This document shows, piece by piece, positions 32,197 through 40,318 of a DNA stretch of 57,582 nucleotides. Below the pieces are notes generated by a model. It searched no databases, was not told the DNA's origin, and saw only the letters and a program-made list of their open reading frames with translations. The position numbers and the translations under genes are program-made. This stretch comes from Treponema sp. C6A8. GTDB lineage: Bacteria > Spirochaetota > Spirochaetia > Treponematales > Treponemataceae. The stretch lies in NCBI RefSeq assembly GCF_000619925.1, contig NZ_KK211042.1:197654-255235 (forward strand), written 5' to 3'. The first letter of the stretch is position 1. The number at the start of each line of letters is the position of its first letter.

Positions 32197-33155
32197 ACCA
32201 TGCCCCCGACCATTAAAAGTTCTTCCGAATCGCAGCCACTGCCTTCTACATCTTCCTTTTCTGCCCAAGAAGTTTCAGGCTTTCCAAAAGGAAGCAATTT
32301 TTTCTGTAAGGCTGATATAAATTCTTCTTTTTCTGCTTCTGAAGGTTCCGGGCTGATATTTGCCATAAGCTTTGAAAGGTGTTTCTTTTCAAAATCAAGA
32401 TTAAAGATGTATTCTTTTTGATTAAGCTTTACGTTAAAGTTTGTTTTTTTAAGCTGATTTGCAGAGTCAAACAAAAGCCTGATTACGCCGGTTCCTAAAA
32501 CTTCATTTCCCGCCCGCACAATTTCGTAAGGAAGGAAAATCCAGCCGTTTTTGTGATTGATGATTTTTAGGATTTGGTCTTTTTTTTTATCAGTGCTGTC
32601 TTCCCCCGCCTGCTCATCATACAAAAGCGAAAGCAGGGCATTAATTAATTCTCCGTCTGGCTCAATTCCCTTCTGCTTTAATATGGAAGCAATTTCCCCT
32701 GCAGATTTTTCTTTTCCGTTAAAGCGGACAGAAAGCCCGCGAAGCTTTCTCAGTAAGCTGCCGTCGAACTTCATTTCCAGCTGCTTGAACTGCATGGCAA
32801 GGTGTTTGTTGATTTCGTCAGCGGGAAGTCCCAGTGAGTTCAAAAGATTTTCCAGATGGGCCGCACCGGCATTTTCAAAAATAAGCTTACCGCTTGTAAA
32901 AGTAATTCCTGACTCTGTTTTCGGGCTGACTTCAATTTTGCCGTTTTTAAGATTAACGGTTGCGGTAAAAACATCACCGGGCTTTAATGGATTTTGAGAG
33001 CGAAGGTTTACGCGAACTCCGGCAACTGAACCTTCGTACTGTCCGCCCCCCTTATCTGCAATCACGCGGACTAAAACGCTGCTTCCGTTTTGCAGGACTT
33101 TTACGTTTTTAGGAGAGGGAATTTGCTGCTGGGCATGAATGGCGGCCAGATTCAT
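32193..33155 (-). CDS. FliK/YlqG-like protein
   Basis: 320 residues. The N-terminal half (VLVRVIADKGGGQYEGSVAG, LKPGDVFTATVNL) is beta-rich; the rest is helical with a C-terminal domain (LGTGVIRLLFDSANQLKKTN, then VKLNQKEYIFNLDFEKKHL) that resembles the C-terminal domain of the hook-length control protein FliK. The same pair, YlqG-like then FlhB-like, stands downstream of rplS in Bacillus, so the assignment leans on gene order as well as sequence. Weak -35/-10 boxes overlapping the upstream terminator could drive it. Confidence 0.7.
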   Translation of the reverse strand: MNLAAIHAQQQIPSPKNVKVLQNGSSVLVRVIADKGGGQYEGSVAGVRVNLRSQNPLKPGDVFTATVNLKNGKIEVSPKTESGITFTSGKLIFENAGAAHLENLLNSLGLPADEINKHLAMQFKQLEMKFDGSLLRKLRGLSVRFNGKEKSAGEIASILKQKGIEPDGELINALLSLLYDEQAGEDSTDKKKDQILKIINHKNGWIFLPYEIVRAGNEVLGTGVIRLLFDSANQLKKTNFNVKLNQKEYIFNLDFEKKHLSKLMANISPEPSEAEKEEFISALQKKLLPFGKPETSWAEKEDVEGSGCDSEELLMVGGMV

Positions 33156-33171
33156 ACCATAAAGGTAAAAA

Positions 33172-33203
33172 AAAATCGCGAAGAAATCAACCTTCGCGAT
33201 TTT
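33172..33203 (-). terminator. Terminator of the rpsP-rplS operon
   Basis: A perfect 12-bp stem (AAAATCGCGAAG and its complement), an 8-nt loop and nine T on the minus strand. It separates the ribosomal block from the FliK-like to efp block. Weak boxes TTGATT and TACCTT with a 17-nt spacer overlap it and end 6 nt before the next ATG. Confidence 0.85.
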
Positions 33204-33253
33204 ATAATTGCTAAATAAAATAGTGCTTATTCAAGTAATACTGGCGTAGGGAG

Positions 33254-33368
33254 CAGAGCATGGGGCAAAAACATTCTATTTTTGTCTGCCGCGCTAGCGG
33301 CGTGTTCAATAGTTTCCTAACAAAAATAGCATGTAGCGCGGTACCGCGCGGTTTTGAACCATGCTCTG
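33254..33368. repeat. Complex inverted-repeat element after rplS
   Basis: Outer arms CAGAGCATGG and CCATGCTCTG close a 95-nt interior. That interior holds a second pair, ACATTCTATTTTTGT with ACAAAAATAGCATGT (one mismatch), and two small GC-rich palindromes, CCGCGCTAGCGG and CCGCGCGGTACCGCGCGG-like. The layout resembles a miniature mobile or REP-type element rather than a simple terminator. It lies between rplS and its terminator, so it would be transcribed. Confidence 0.65.
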
Positions 33369-33401
33369 TGACCGTAAGCCACAGATTTAGTTGAAATCAG
33401 C

Positions 33402-33866
33402 TTACTTTGCAGCAGGTTTGTTAGCAGCAGCTTCTGCTCTTTCTGCCTTGATACGTGCTTCCTCAGCAGCAGCAAATGCTTCTGCACGAGCGTTACGTGC
33501 GTTAAGTTCTTCAGTGATTTTTGCACCAACCAAAGCCTTAACTTTAGCAGCCTTACCGATTCTGTCGCGGATGTAGTAGAGCTTAGAGCGGCGTACTTTA
33601 CCAGGACGAACGATATCAACCTTTACGATACGTGGGCTGTTATAAGGGAATACGCGTTCAACACCTACACCGTAAGAAATCTTACGAACAGTGAATGTTT
33701 CGCGAGCACCAGAGTTCTTCTTGCAAAGAACGATACCTTCAAATACCTGGATACGTTCTGTTTTACCTTCAATAATTTTGAAGTAAACTTTTACTGTATC
33801 ACCAACATTGAAACCCTGAGCACCAACGCGTTTCTGTGTTTCTTCAATAGTCTTAATAATATCCAT
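33402..33866 (-). CDS. rplS: 50S ribosomal protein L19 (extended C-terminus)
   Basis: 154 residues. Residues 1-115 are standard L19 ([53 protein letters not shown]). It carries an extra 39-residue Ala/Glu/Arg tail ([20 protein letters not shown] and on) not found in most L19 proteins and likely helical. Last gene of the rpsP-khpA-rimM-trmD-rplS operon. Confidence 0.96.
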   Translation of the reverse strand: MDIIKTIEETQKRVGAQGFNVGDTVKVYFKIIEGKTERIQVFEGIVLCKKNSGARETFTVRKISYGVGVERVFPYNSPRIVKVDIVRPGKVRRSKLYYIRDRIGKAAKVKALVGAKITEELNARNARAEAFAAAEEARIKAERAEAAANKPAAK

Positions 33867-33875
33867 AATAGTCTC

Positions 33876-34661
33876 CTATTCGGTCTTAGTTTTATGCTTT
33901 CTCTTCTTTTTAGGTTGAGTTTTAGCAAAAAACTGTTCGTTTATTTCCTCAATCATCTTTTCGGCTTCTAAAGAAAGCTTTCCGTTTCTTCTTGCTTCCC
34001 AGATTAAATCAGGGCGATTTGCAAGTGTCTTCATCAAGCGTTTTTTAAGCCGCCACTTCCGGATTTCTTCGTGGTTACCACTCAGCAGAACATCAGGAAC
34101 TTTCATTCCATTGTATTCAACCGGGTGAGTATACTGCGGATACTCCAGAAGCCCGTCGCAATAACTTTCCTCTTCAAGCGATTCATGATTAATTACGCCG
34201 TCTACAAGTCTGTAAACTGTATCAATCACTACAGTCGCTGCAACTTCTCCGCTGGACATTACATAGTCTCCAATGGAAACTTCCATGTCAACGTAGCTGT
34301 CGATTATCCTCTGATCAATACCTTCGTAACGACCGCAGATAAAAACAAGTTCGTCTTTGCAACTTAATTCCTGAGCCAGATTCTGTGTCAAAGGCCTTCC
34401 GCTGGGTGTAACATAAATTACAAACTTTCGCTTAGCCTTAACGCTATCAAGGGCTCTTCCCAGAGGTTCAGGCATCATTAACTGACCTGCTCCACCTCCA
34501 TACGTTCCGTCATCACAAGTTCGGTGCTTATCAAGAGCAAAATCTCTGATGTTCACCAAATCGTAAGCAATAATTTCCTTTTCTACTGCCTTGGCCATGA
34601 TTGAGTTTTCAAAAAAAGCCTTAACAATATCTGGAAATAAGGTTAGCACAGTAAATTTCAT
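33876..34661 (-). CDS. trmD: tRNA (guanine-37-N1)-methyltransferase
   Basis: 261 residues, SPOUT family; methylates G37 next to the anticodon to prevent +1 frameshifting. Trefoil-knot motifs are present: YGGGAGQLMMPEPL, FICGRYEGIDQRIID, EVSIGDYVMSSGEVA and VLLSGNHEEIRKWR. The C-terminus has a Lys-rich extension (KTQPKKKRKHKTKTE). It lies 9 nt before rplS and 4 nt after rimM. Confidence 0.96.
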   Translation of the reverse strand: MKFTVLTLFPDIVKAFFENSIMAKAVEKEIIAYDLVNIRDFALDKHRTCDDGTYGGGAGQLMMPEPLGRALDSVKAKRKFVIYVTPSGRPLTQNLAQELSCKDELVFICGRYEGIDQRIIDSYVDMEVSIGDYVMSSGEVAATVVIDTVYRLVDGVINHESLEEESYCDGLLEYPQYTHPVEYNGMKVPDVLLSGNHEEIRKWRLKKRLMKTLANRPDLIWEARRNGKLSLEAEKMIEEINEQFFAKTQPKKKRKHKTKTE

Positions 34662-34665
34662 GGAA

Positions 34666-35253
34666 TTACTCCAGAATCCAGAGGTGCATCAATTGTACCG
34701 TACCGTTTACAACATCAACTTTACCAACGTGTTCATTATTGAATGGAACCAGGACAGTACGAGGCTTTCCCGATGCCGTAAACTTAATGTCATCACTAAT
34801 ACAAGTGCAACTCTCGGAGAGAGAAACTTCTAACAAGTAACCTGCTCCGCCTTCCAATACGTCTGTGATTGTTCCTACAACTTCTTCAGCTGCAGGCGCA
34901 TCTGACAGTGCCGGATCGCCGTTCCACACAAGGGAACAATTTTGTAAATCTGTAATGTACCACTCGTCTTTTTTCAAAGGCTTAGCGTACTTGCGGGGAA
35001 CCACTAACTCCCAGCGGTTAAACTTTTTAATCGCTTCGTCGGAATCAATTCCCTTAAATTTAAGGTACACAGTGTTATGTGCCAAAGAAGCCGATTCAAC
35101 CTTTACTTCCTTAGTCTGATCACCATGACGCAAAGTAACCTGTTCAAGTTTAGCAATATGCTCGTACTCGCCTGAGCTACTTTCTACTTTACATTCACCC
35201 TCAAAGCCGTGAGACCCGCGGATAAATCCAACCACTAATTCTTCTTTTAACAT
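34666..35253 (-). CDS. rimM: Ribosome maturation factor RimM
   Basis: 195 residues. N-terminal RimM barrel (VGFIRGSHGFEGECKVESSS) and C-terminal PRC-barrel (EWYITDLQNCSLVW, VGTITDVLEGGAGYLLEV, TVLVPFNNEHVGKVDVVNG). Needed for maturation of the 30S head with S19. Slightly longer than average because of an acidic Ala-rich insert near residue 120 and a loop near residue 150. Operon context confirms it. Confidence 0.95.
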   Translation of the reverse strand: MLKEELVVGFIRGSHGFEGECKVESSSGEYEHIAKLEQVTLRHGDQTKEVKVESASLAHNTVYLKFKGIDSDEAIKKFNRWELVVPRKYAKPLKKDEWYITDLQNCSLVWNGDPALSDAPAAEEVVGTITDVLEGGAGYLLEVSLSESCTCISDDIKFTASGKPRTVLVPFNNEHVGKVDVVNGTVQLMHLWILE

Positions 35254-35266
35254 CTACCCTTCCAGA

Positions 35267-35500
35267 TTAGTCCAGAATATCAAGACTGTAGCGTTTACCG
35301 TCTTTTACTGCAGATGCGCTCAAAACTGTACGCATAGCTTTGGCAATACGGCCATACTTTCCGATTACCTTACCAATGTCGTTTTCAGCAACTTTAAGCT
35401 GAAGAACCATGCCTTTCTCGCCTTCAGTTTCATTTACAGATACAGCTGACGGATCATCGACCAATGATTTTGCGATGTATTCAATCAGGTCTTTTTCCAT
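35267..35500 (-). CDS. khpA: KH-domain RNA-binding protein KhpA
   Basis: 77 residues, a single type-II KH domain with the GKVIGKYGRIAKAMR loop (GxxG) that binds single-stranded RNA. The gene is standard between rpsP and rimM. KhpA usually pairs with KhpB and affects cell size and RNA processing in Gram-positives; its role in spirochaetes is not defined. Confidence 0.95.
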   Translation of the reverse strand: MEKDLIEYIAKSLVDDPSAVSVNETEGEKGMVLQLKVAENDIGKVIGKYGRIAKAMRTVLSASAVKDGKRYSLDILD

Positions 35501-35518
35501 TTTCTGCTCCTCTGTAAA

Positions 35519-35764
35519 TTAGTTTGCTTTTGCCTGACGGTTCAAAAGTTTCTTAACGATGTCAGTAGGCTGAGCACCAACACCAATCCAGTACTTTGCA
35601 CGTTCTGCATTGATAGAAACCTGAGCGTTTTCTGCAGCGATTGGCTGGAAAGTTCCGATTTCTTCGATACAAGCTCCGTCGCGTGGCTCACGTGAGTCCT
35701 GAACAACTACACGGTAGCATGGGCGCTTTTTAGTACCAAATCTCTTAAGTCTGATTTTGACCAT
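35519..35764 (-). CDS. rpsP: 30S ribosomal protein S16
   Basis: 81 residues, complete S16 ([38 protein letters not shown]). First gene of the operon; GGAGG lies 5 nt before the ATG. A leader hairpin precedes the ribosome-binding site. Confidence 0.97.
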   Translation of the reverse strand: MVKIRLKRFGTKKRPCYRVVVQDSREPRDGACIEEIGTFQPIAAENAQVSINAERAKYWIGVGAQPTDIVKKLLNRQAKAN

Positions 35765-35776
35765 TTATTCCTCCAT

Positions 35777-35793
35777 GGCGGCATAATGCCACC
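35777..35793 (-). promoter_or_regulatory. Leader hairpin before the rpsP ribosome-binding site
   Basis: On the minus strand GGTGGCAT-T-ATGCCGCC forms an 8-bp stem (one G-U) that ends a few nt before GGAGG. It may regulate translation of the ribosomal operon. Confidence 0.45.
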
Positions 35794-35817
35794 AAATTTA
35801 ATCATAGTTGAGTGAAT

Positions 35818-35846
35818 AATATATTACAAAATCAAGAGATATTCAA
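35818..35846 (-). promoter_or_regulatory. Promoter of the rpsP-rplS operon
   Basis: TTGAAT, a 17-nt spacer and TATATT on the minus strand, giving a leader of roughly 45 nt that contains the hairpin at 35777-35793. Confidence 0.65.
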
Positions 35847-35873
35847 GATAGCAGAAGCCCTTTGTAAGCTTCC

Positions 35874-36683
35874 TCATTCAACCACAGACCTGAACCAGTC
35901 CAAAAAAGACAAATCAGAATCCGAGATTTTATCATCAATTTCCACCCAGCAGTGCTCGCGGGATTCAAGTTCAATGTTTACGGAATTCTTACAGAAGCGC
36001 TTTAGTTTCCTTCCAGTTTTATAGCCCTGCTCATAAATTCCTTTATCATATTTTGAAATTTTCCAGTAAAAATTAACGTTACGGACACGCAAAACTTCAC
36101 GCATTGAAGGCTGATAATAGCCGCTTCCGGAAATTACAGCCTTAAACAAAGAAGGCTTATAGCAGGCAAGCTTTACTACAAACTCTGCTCCCTGGGAATG
36201 CCCGAAGCCGATTATGCACTTTCTATCAATACATTCATTTTTAGAAAGAAGATTTCCTATTAAAAGGCATACATCGTAGCAGTCTGTAAAATAATCTCCT
36301 CGTGAATGAAGGACAAGCACGGCGCAGTTTTTGATATCCTGAATCTTTTTATCTATAAACATGCGCCCAAAACGCCCGCGTGAAGAATATTTATCATTTG
36401 AACCATGAAAAGTAACAATTAATGGAAGCCTGGCATTTTCGTTATGCCTGTCCTTACGGAACTGAGGCGGAATATATAGATAATATTCAAAGCCCGCCGC
36501 AACAGTTTCATAAAACCAGACTGAATCATCAAAAGTTTTGGTAGTCCAGTAATAATCAGCATCAAAGGGAACTGAAAACTCTTTATGAGAATTAGCCTTT
36601 ACAAAAAGCAAAACTGCAAGCAGGATAATTACAAATCCTGCTGCAGAAATGCCAGTTTTCTTCCATATATTATACTTTTTCAT
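35874..36683 (-). CDS. Membrane-anchored alpha/beta hydrolase (esterase-like)
   Basis: 269 residues. N-terminal membrane anchor (~10-30) and an extracytoplasmic alpha/beta-hydrolase domain. Nucleophile elbow GFGHSQGAEF (Ser in GHSQG), an oxyanion-type FHGSN, and a candidate catalytic His in SREHCWVEI near the C-terminus, which suggests a feruloyl/acetyl-esterase or PHB-depolymerase-like relative. Substrate not deducible. The ATG overlaps the stop of the upstream small exported protein by 4 nt, so both are co-translated. Confidence 0.75.
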   Translation of the reverse strand: MKKYNIWKKTGISAAGFVIILLAVLLFVKANSHKEFSVPFDADYYWTTKTFDDSVWFYETVAAGFEYYLYIPPQFRKDRHNENARLPLIVTFHGSNDKYSSRGRFGRMFIDKKIQDIKNCAVLVLHSRGDYFTDCYDVCLLIGNLLSKNECIDRKCIIGFGHSQGAEFVVKLACYKPSLFKAVISGSGYYQPSMREVLRVRNVNFYWKISKYDKGIYEQGYKTGRKLKRFCKNSVNIELESREHCWVEIDDKISDSDLSFLDWFRSVVE

Positions 36684-37132
36684 TTGCGCTTATACTGCTT
36701 CAAAAGCTGCTTGTATTCATCACCGATTACCTTAAGCCGTTCTCCGTCACTTTCAGTCCATTCTGAAGAACGTTTTAAGGCCGGAAGCATTTTATCAAGC
36801 TGCTTCTTTTCATCTGCAATTACCTGATCCAGTTCTCTTGCAGCATCCTCATCTTCTTCGTTTATTGCCGCATACAAATCTGCATTAAGCTGACCTGCAA
36901 GGGAAAACATTGTATCAATCTGCTCGCGGGTGATGATTTCTGTCTCATCAAATTCAACGCCATCCACATTCAGATAATCATCGGCTTCATCGAGCTTATT
37001 ATTTTTTTCAATCTTTTCTATTTTATTCTTGTTTTTTGGAGCCTTTTTACTTTTTTTAGACTTTTTTTCTTTTGCAATTGCGGATGAAGAAGCAAGCAGC
37101 AGAACAAACAAAACAAAAAGAATTTTTCTCAT
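36680..37132 (-). CDS. Small exported Lys-rich protein, function unknown
   Basis: 150 residues. Signal peptide ending SSAIA (~residue 20), a very Lys-rich segment (EKKSKKSKKAPKNKNKIEKI), then an acidic and helical C-terminal two thirds (EEDEDAARELDQVIADEKKQ). No family recognised. GGAGG precedes the ATG and a TGC-TATAAT extended -10 lies at 37155-37163. Operon with the anchored hydrolase. Confidence 0.65.
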   Translation of the reverse strand: MRKILFVLFVLLLASSSAIAKEKKSKKSKKAPKNKNKIEKIEKNNKLDEADDYLNVDGVEFDETEIITREQIDTMFSLAGQLNADLYAAINEEDEDAARELDQVIADEKKQLDKMLPALKRSSEWTESDGERLKVIGDEYKQLLKQYKRK

Positions 37133-37154
37133 AAGTATTCCTCCAATACATTAT

Positions 37155-37163
37155 ATTATAGCA
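37155..37163 (-). promoter_or_regulatory. Promoter (extended -10) of the exported-protein/esterase operon
   Basis: TGC-TATAAT on the minus strand, 22 nt before the ATG. Unlike the leaderless promoters in this window, this one leaves room for the GGAGG that is present. Confidence 0.6.
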
Positions 37164-37220
37164 CATCTTTAAAAGTTGCGGTAAGAAGATTTTTCAGATA
37201 GAATGAATACGATATATACT

Positions 37221-37234
37221 ACAGATTAATCTGT
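37221..37234. promoter_or_regulatory. Palindromic candidate operator before the DUF2804-like gene
   Basis: ACAGATTAATCTGT is a perfect 14-bp palindrome directly after a TATACT -10-like hexamer (37215-37220) and just before GAGGTG and the ATG at 37247. Its position would let a bound dimer block transcription initiation. Confidence 0.45.
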
Positions 37235-37246
37235 TTGAGGTGTGCC

Positions 37247-38302
37247 ATGTACAGCAGGCCATTTACAAATCCGCCTGAACACATAATAAGGAAACATAAA
37301 GCCATATTCGGCACTTTTTCAGGAGTATCACCGCACCTGGACATACGCGGAATGAGGGCGCCTTATGCCGGCATCCCATTTCCGACATTTCTTACAAAAC
37401 TCAGAATTAAAAGCCGCATAAATTACGTATTTGCAATTGACGGATTTATCGGCCTTGCAGAAATAATGGATTTTAAAGTTCTGGGACTTTCTGAAATCAT
37501 TTTCTGGAACACAAAGACAGGCAAGCGTTACGTTTATCACGCCGTTATGCCTCCGCGCAGACGTTTTATCCCCAACATCACAAAAAGAGGAATCTGCGCC
37601 TGCTACCGAAAATCGCGCTTTTTGAAAATTTCCTGGGGACGTAATCACAAACACGGAGCAATGAGTTTTTCCGTAAAGGGCAACTCTGTACGCCCGAATG
37701 CAGAAGGATATTTTTATTCCAAAATTGATGATGATTTTCACACAGACTGCATGTTTGTAAATCCTTCGCCTACGTCTTCACGCTGCTCGGCAACCTGGTT
37801 TAACACAATGGAAATCAAGGGACATATTGCGCTCAATAAGGAAGAAGCCGCAGATTCAGCAGGACTTGCAATCATGACTTTGAACCGAACTTACATCAAG
37901 GTTCATTCAAAAATCAAGATTGCTTACGGACTTGGCATTTATAAGGAAAGAAAAATTGCTTTTCTGCTGAAAAACTCAAATCTTGATGCCGCTGATTCTG
38001 ACCGCTACAACGATAATGTTCTTGTTGTGGACGGAAAGCAGACAGCCCTGCCTCCTGTTTACATGACTCATCCTTTTGGCATCGATCAGAAGTGGATTAT
38101 TCAGGACACGGAAAGTATGGTAGATTTGACCTTTACGCCAATTTCCAAAAACTCCAGGGTTTTGAACATAATTGCCCTTCGTTCCAGCGATAACACTATC
38201 TACGGAACTTTTGAAGGCGTTCTTATTACTGCGGACGGAGAAAAAATATCGCTCAAGGGATTTCCCGGCATTCTATATAGAAACTTAATCAGATTCATAT
38301 AA
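37247..38302 (+). CDS. DUF2804-like protein
   Basis: 351 residues from the ATG at 37247, which has GAGGTG 6 nt upstream; a TTG twelve bases earlier is in frame but lies in the ribosome-binding site. Beta-rich, no signal peptide. Segments such as HKHGAMSFSVKG and THPFGIDQKWIIQDTESMVD, plus the final SLKGFPGILY, look like DUF2804, a family of unknown function possibly related to lipocalin-like folds. First gene of a three-gene operon; the next gene starts 13 nt on. Confidence 0.65.
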   Translation: MYSRPFTNPPEHIIRKHKAIFGTFSGVSPHLDIRGMRAPYAGIPFPTFLTKLRIKSRINYVFAIDGFIGLAEIMDFKVLGLSEIIFWNTKTGKRYVYHAVMPPRRRFIPNITKRGICACYRKSRFLKISWGRNHKHGAMSFSVKGNSVRPNAEGYFYSKIDDDFHTDCMFVNPSPTSSRCSATWFNTMEIKGHIALNKEEAADSAGLAIMTLNRTYIKVHSKIKIAYGLGIYKERKIAFLLKNSNLDAADSDRYNDNVLVVDGKQTALPPVYMTHPFGIDQKWIIQDTESMVDLTFTPISKNSRVLNIIALRSSDNTIYGTFEGVLITADGEKISLKGFPGILYRNLIRFI

Positions 38303-38315
38303 AGAGGTTGCGCTT

Positions 38316-40316
38316 ATGAATGATGATATTAAAACAGCTGACTGGGCACCAGGAACTTTAGACAATACCAGAAAAAATATCGGTGACATTGACCGCGAAG
38401 AAGCTAAAATGATGGCAAAAAAACTTGGCGGTCAGGTTATGTACGAACGCTCTAACAACACTCTTACGGGCTCGAGCGCTTCTAAGACTGGCGGAAAGCT
38501 GGTTCGTGCTGGCGGCACTTCAAGCACTCCGGGCGGAATGGCCGGGGGTGCAGGCGCAGGGGGCAACACAAGAAGCAGCAGGCCTACCGGCGTACCGACG
38601 GCGCCTCAGCCAAAACACAAGAAGAACAATGAATCTCTTCCAAACATCTCAAAAAAAGTTGCAATCGCTTTTGACAAGATGATGATGTCGCCGGAGTACA
38701 AAATCAAGCCGAACTACGGATTTTTTAACTTTGTACGTTCCTGGCAGAAAAACGGAGCTGAAAAACTCAATCCTGATTTTATAACCTACGACTTAAAGAC
38801 AATGATTGACCACATGGAAGGTTTTATCACAGTTATTAAAACCCTTATCCAGATGGCGCCGGCAACCTACAAGGCAAAAATTGCAGCCGATACAGAACCT
38901 AAGTTCAAGCTTTTGCGTATGGTTGCAGGCTGGACAATGCAGAATATCCGCGTTGAGTATGTAAACGTTACGTCTTCAGCCCAGCCATGGATTGTTGCAG
39001 ATTTAATTCCATTTATCAGGACAATCTATAAAAACCTGATTACAGTTTACTATTACGGAAACAATAAAATTCCAAAGCTGATAAAAGAGATTTACACAGA
39101 TGAATGCGCCTACCCTGAAGCGCCTCGCGACAAGCTTTCAGGACTTGCAAAACATGCCATTACAGAATGGCTTTATCTGGATACAGAAGTCATCAAAAAG
39201 CTCTACCCTCTTTTAATGCGAATGAGCTGTGATTCTATCGAACAGTATCCGGCATTTTTCAACATCAAAGTTGCCGACATTCTTAAATTCCTGGGACTTC
39301 ATAAATTTGACCTGCTTCTGCCTGAAAAACCAAAACCACAGGAAGAAGTAAAAAAAGAAGCGCCTAAAAAACCGGAAGCTCCTCAGCGCGGCCTAAAAGA
39401 CCAGACTGTTCTTACAGGACTGAAACTCCTGGAACAGCTTTTCCCACAGTCGGGACTTGATAAACTTGAAAGCAATCCTGACCTTTATCCTTACTTCCAG
39501 CCTCTTTTCCGCTATGAAGACGGTTTCAACGTACTTTCGCCGAATAACCCTATTCAGAAAATTGTTGTTCTGCAGACAATCATTGAATACTGCTTCCAGG
39601 GCTGCCGAAACATCAACTTTACAATAGAGGATGAACACAAAAAAGATGATGGTGATACAATCTTTAAGGTTCTTGATGACTGGTCAGCTTACCGTGAATA
39701 CGTATTCGGACGCCTTTACTGCGAACCTCTTCTGGATTTAACAAACTCAATCTACTCTCAGCCGGATTTTGGAAAATCTCACATCGGTAAGAGAACAATT
39801 ACAAACCTTTTGTGGCAGAATACCTACCACTTTATGCCGATGTTCAAATTTGATAAACTGATACTTGAACATCCGGCTGATGACAGCAAGTATAAACCAT
39901 TATTTAATAGAACAGACTTTGTTCGAAAGTTCCTTACTACTGTCGTAAACCAGTGTGATCAGGCTGCCAAAACAAAGGGCAAAGTAGAATTGGTAGAAGA
40001 CCCATGGCAGCATTATAAATTTGACGTTCAGAATGAGGTTTCTAAACGCCTTGACGTTCTTTTGGGAGCGCAGAACCACGGTCCGAACACAAACGCAACA
40101 AATGCTAACCTTTTGAAGTATACCTTGTGTTTTGTGGCAGTTCTTGACTGGTACATCAACAATCAGGACAGTCCTGCATATCAGACAGATCCAATGGATA
40201 TTTTCCGAGTTTCTGAAGCAGACGGAAAGCCTCAGTTCACCGTAAAAGAGCGCAACGACCAGAACAAACTTTTTGCCGATGCAATCAAGGCAAACTACCA
40301 GAAAGGAGCAAAGTAA
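38316..40316 (+). CDS. Large cytoplasmic protein, family not recognised
   Basis: 666 residues, no signal peptide or membrane segment. Architecture: a charged N-terminal ~50 residues, a Gly/Ser/Thr-rich disordered linker (~51-95), a helical domain (~105-330), a Pro/Lys/Glu linker (PKPQEEVKKEAPKKPEAPQ, ~333-352) and a second helical domain (~360-660). Two folded domains joined by disordered linkers suggest a structural or scaffold role. It may be treponeme-specific. AAAGAGG-like bases precede the ATG. Upstream is the DUF2804-like gene; the lipoprotein gene follows by 2 nt. Confidence 0.65.
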   Translation: MNDDIKTADWAPGTLDNTRKNIGDIDREEAKMMAKKLGGQVMYERSNNTLTGSSASKTGGKLVRAGGTSSTPGGMAGGAGAGGNTRSSRPTGVPTAPQPKHKKNNESLPNISKKVAIAFDKMMMSPEYKIKPNYGFFNFVRSWQKNGAEKLNPDFITYDLKTMIDHMEGFITVIKTLIQMAPATYKAKIAADTEPKFKLLRMVAGWTMQNIRVEYVNVTSSAQPWIVADLIPFIRTIYKNLITVYYYGNNKIPKLIKEIYTDECAYPEAPRDKLSGLAKHAITEWLYLDTEVIKKLYPLLMRMSCDSIEQYPAFFNIKVADILKFLGLHKFDLLLPEKPKPQEEVKKEAPKKPEAPQRGLKDQTVLTGLKLLEQLFPQSGLDKLESNPDLYPYFQPLFRYEDGFNVLSPNNPIQKIVVLQTIIEYCFQGCRNINFTIEDEHKKDDGDTIFKVLDDWSAYREYVFGRLYCEPLLDLTNSIYSQPDFGKSHIGKRTITNLLWQNTYHFMPMFKFDKLILEHPADDSKYKPLFNRTDFVRKFLTTVVNQCDQAAKTKGKVELVEDPWQHYKFDVQNEVSKRLDVLLGAQNHGPNTNATNANLLKYTLCFVAVLDWYINNQDSPAYQTDPMDIFRVSEADGKPQFTVKERNDQNKLFADAIKANYQKGAK

Positions 40317-40318
40317 AA

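Noticed and set aside
38316..40316. Cytoplasmic filament protein CfpA (similar length)
   Set aside because: Length alone fits; I could not match any sequence feature to CfpA, so no name was given.
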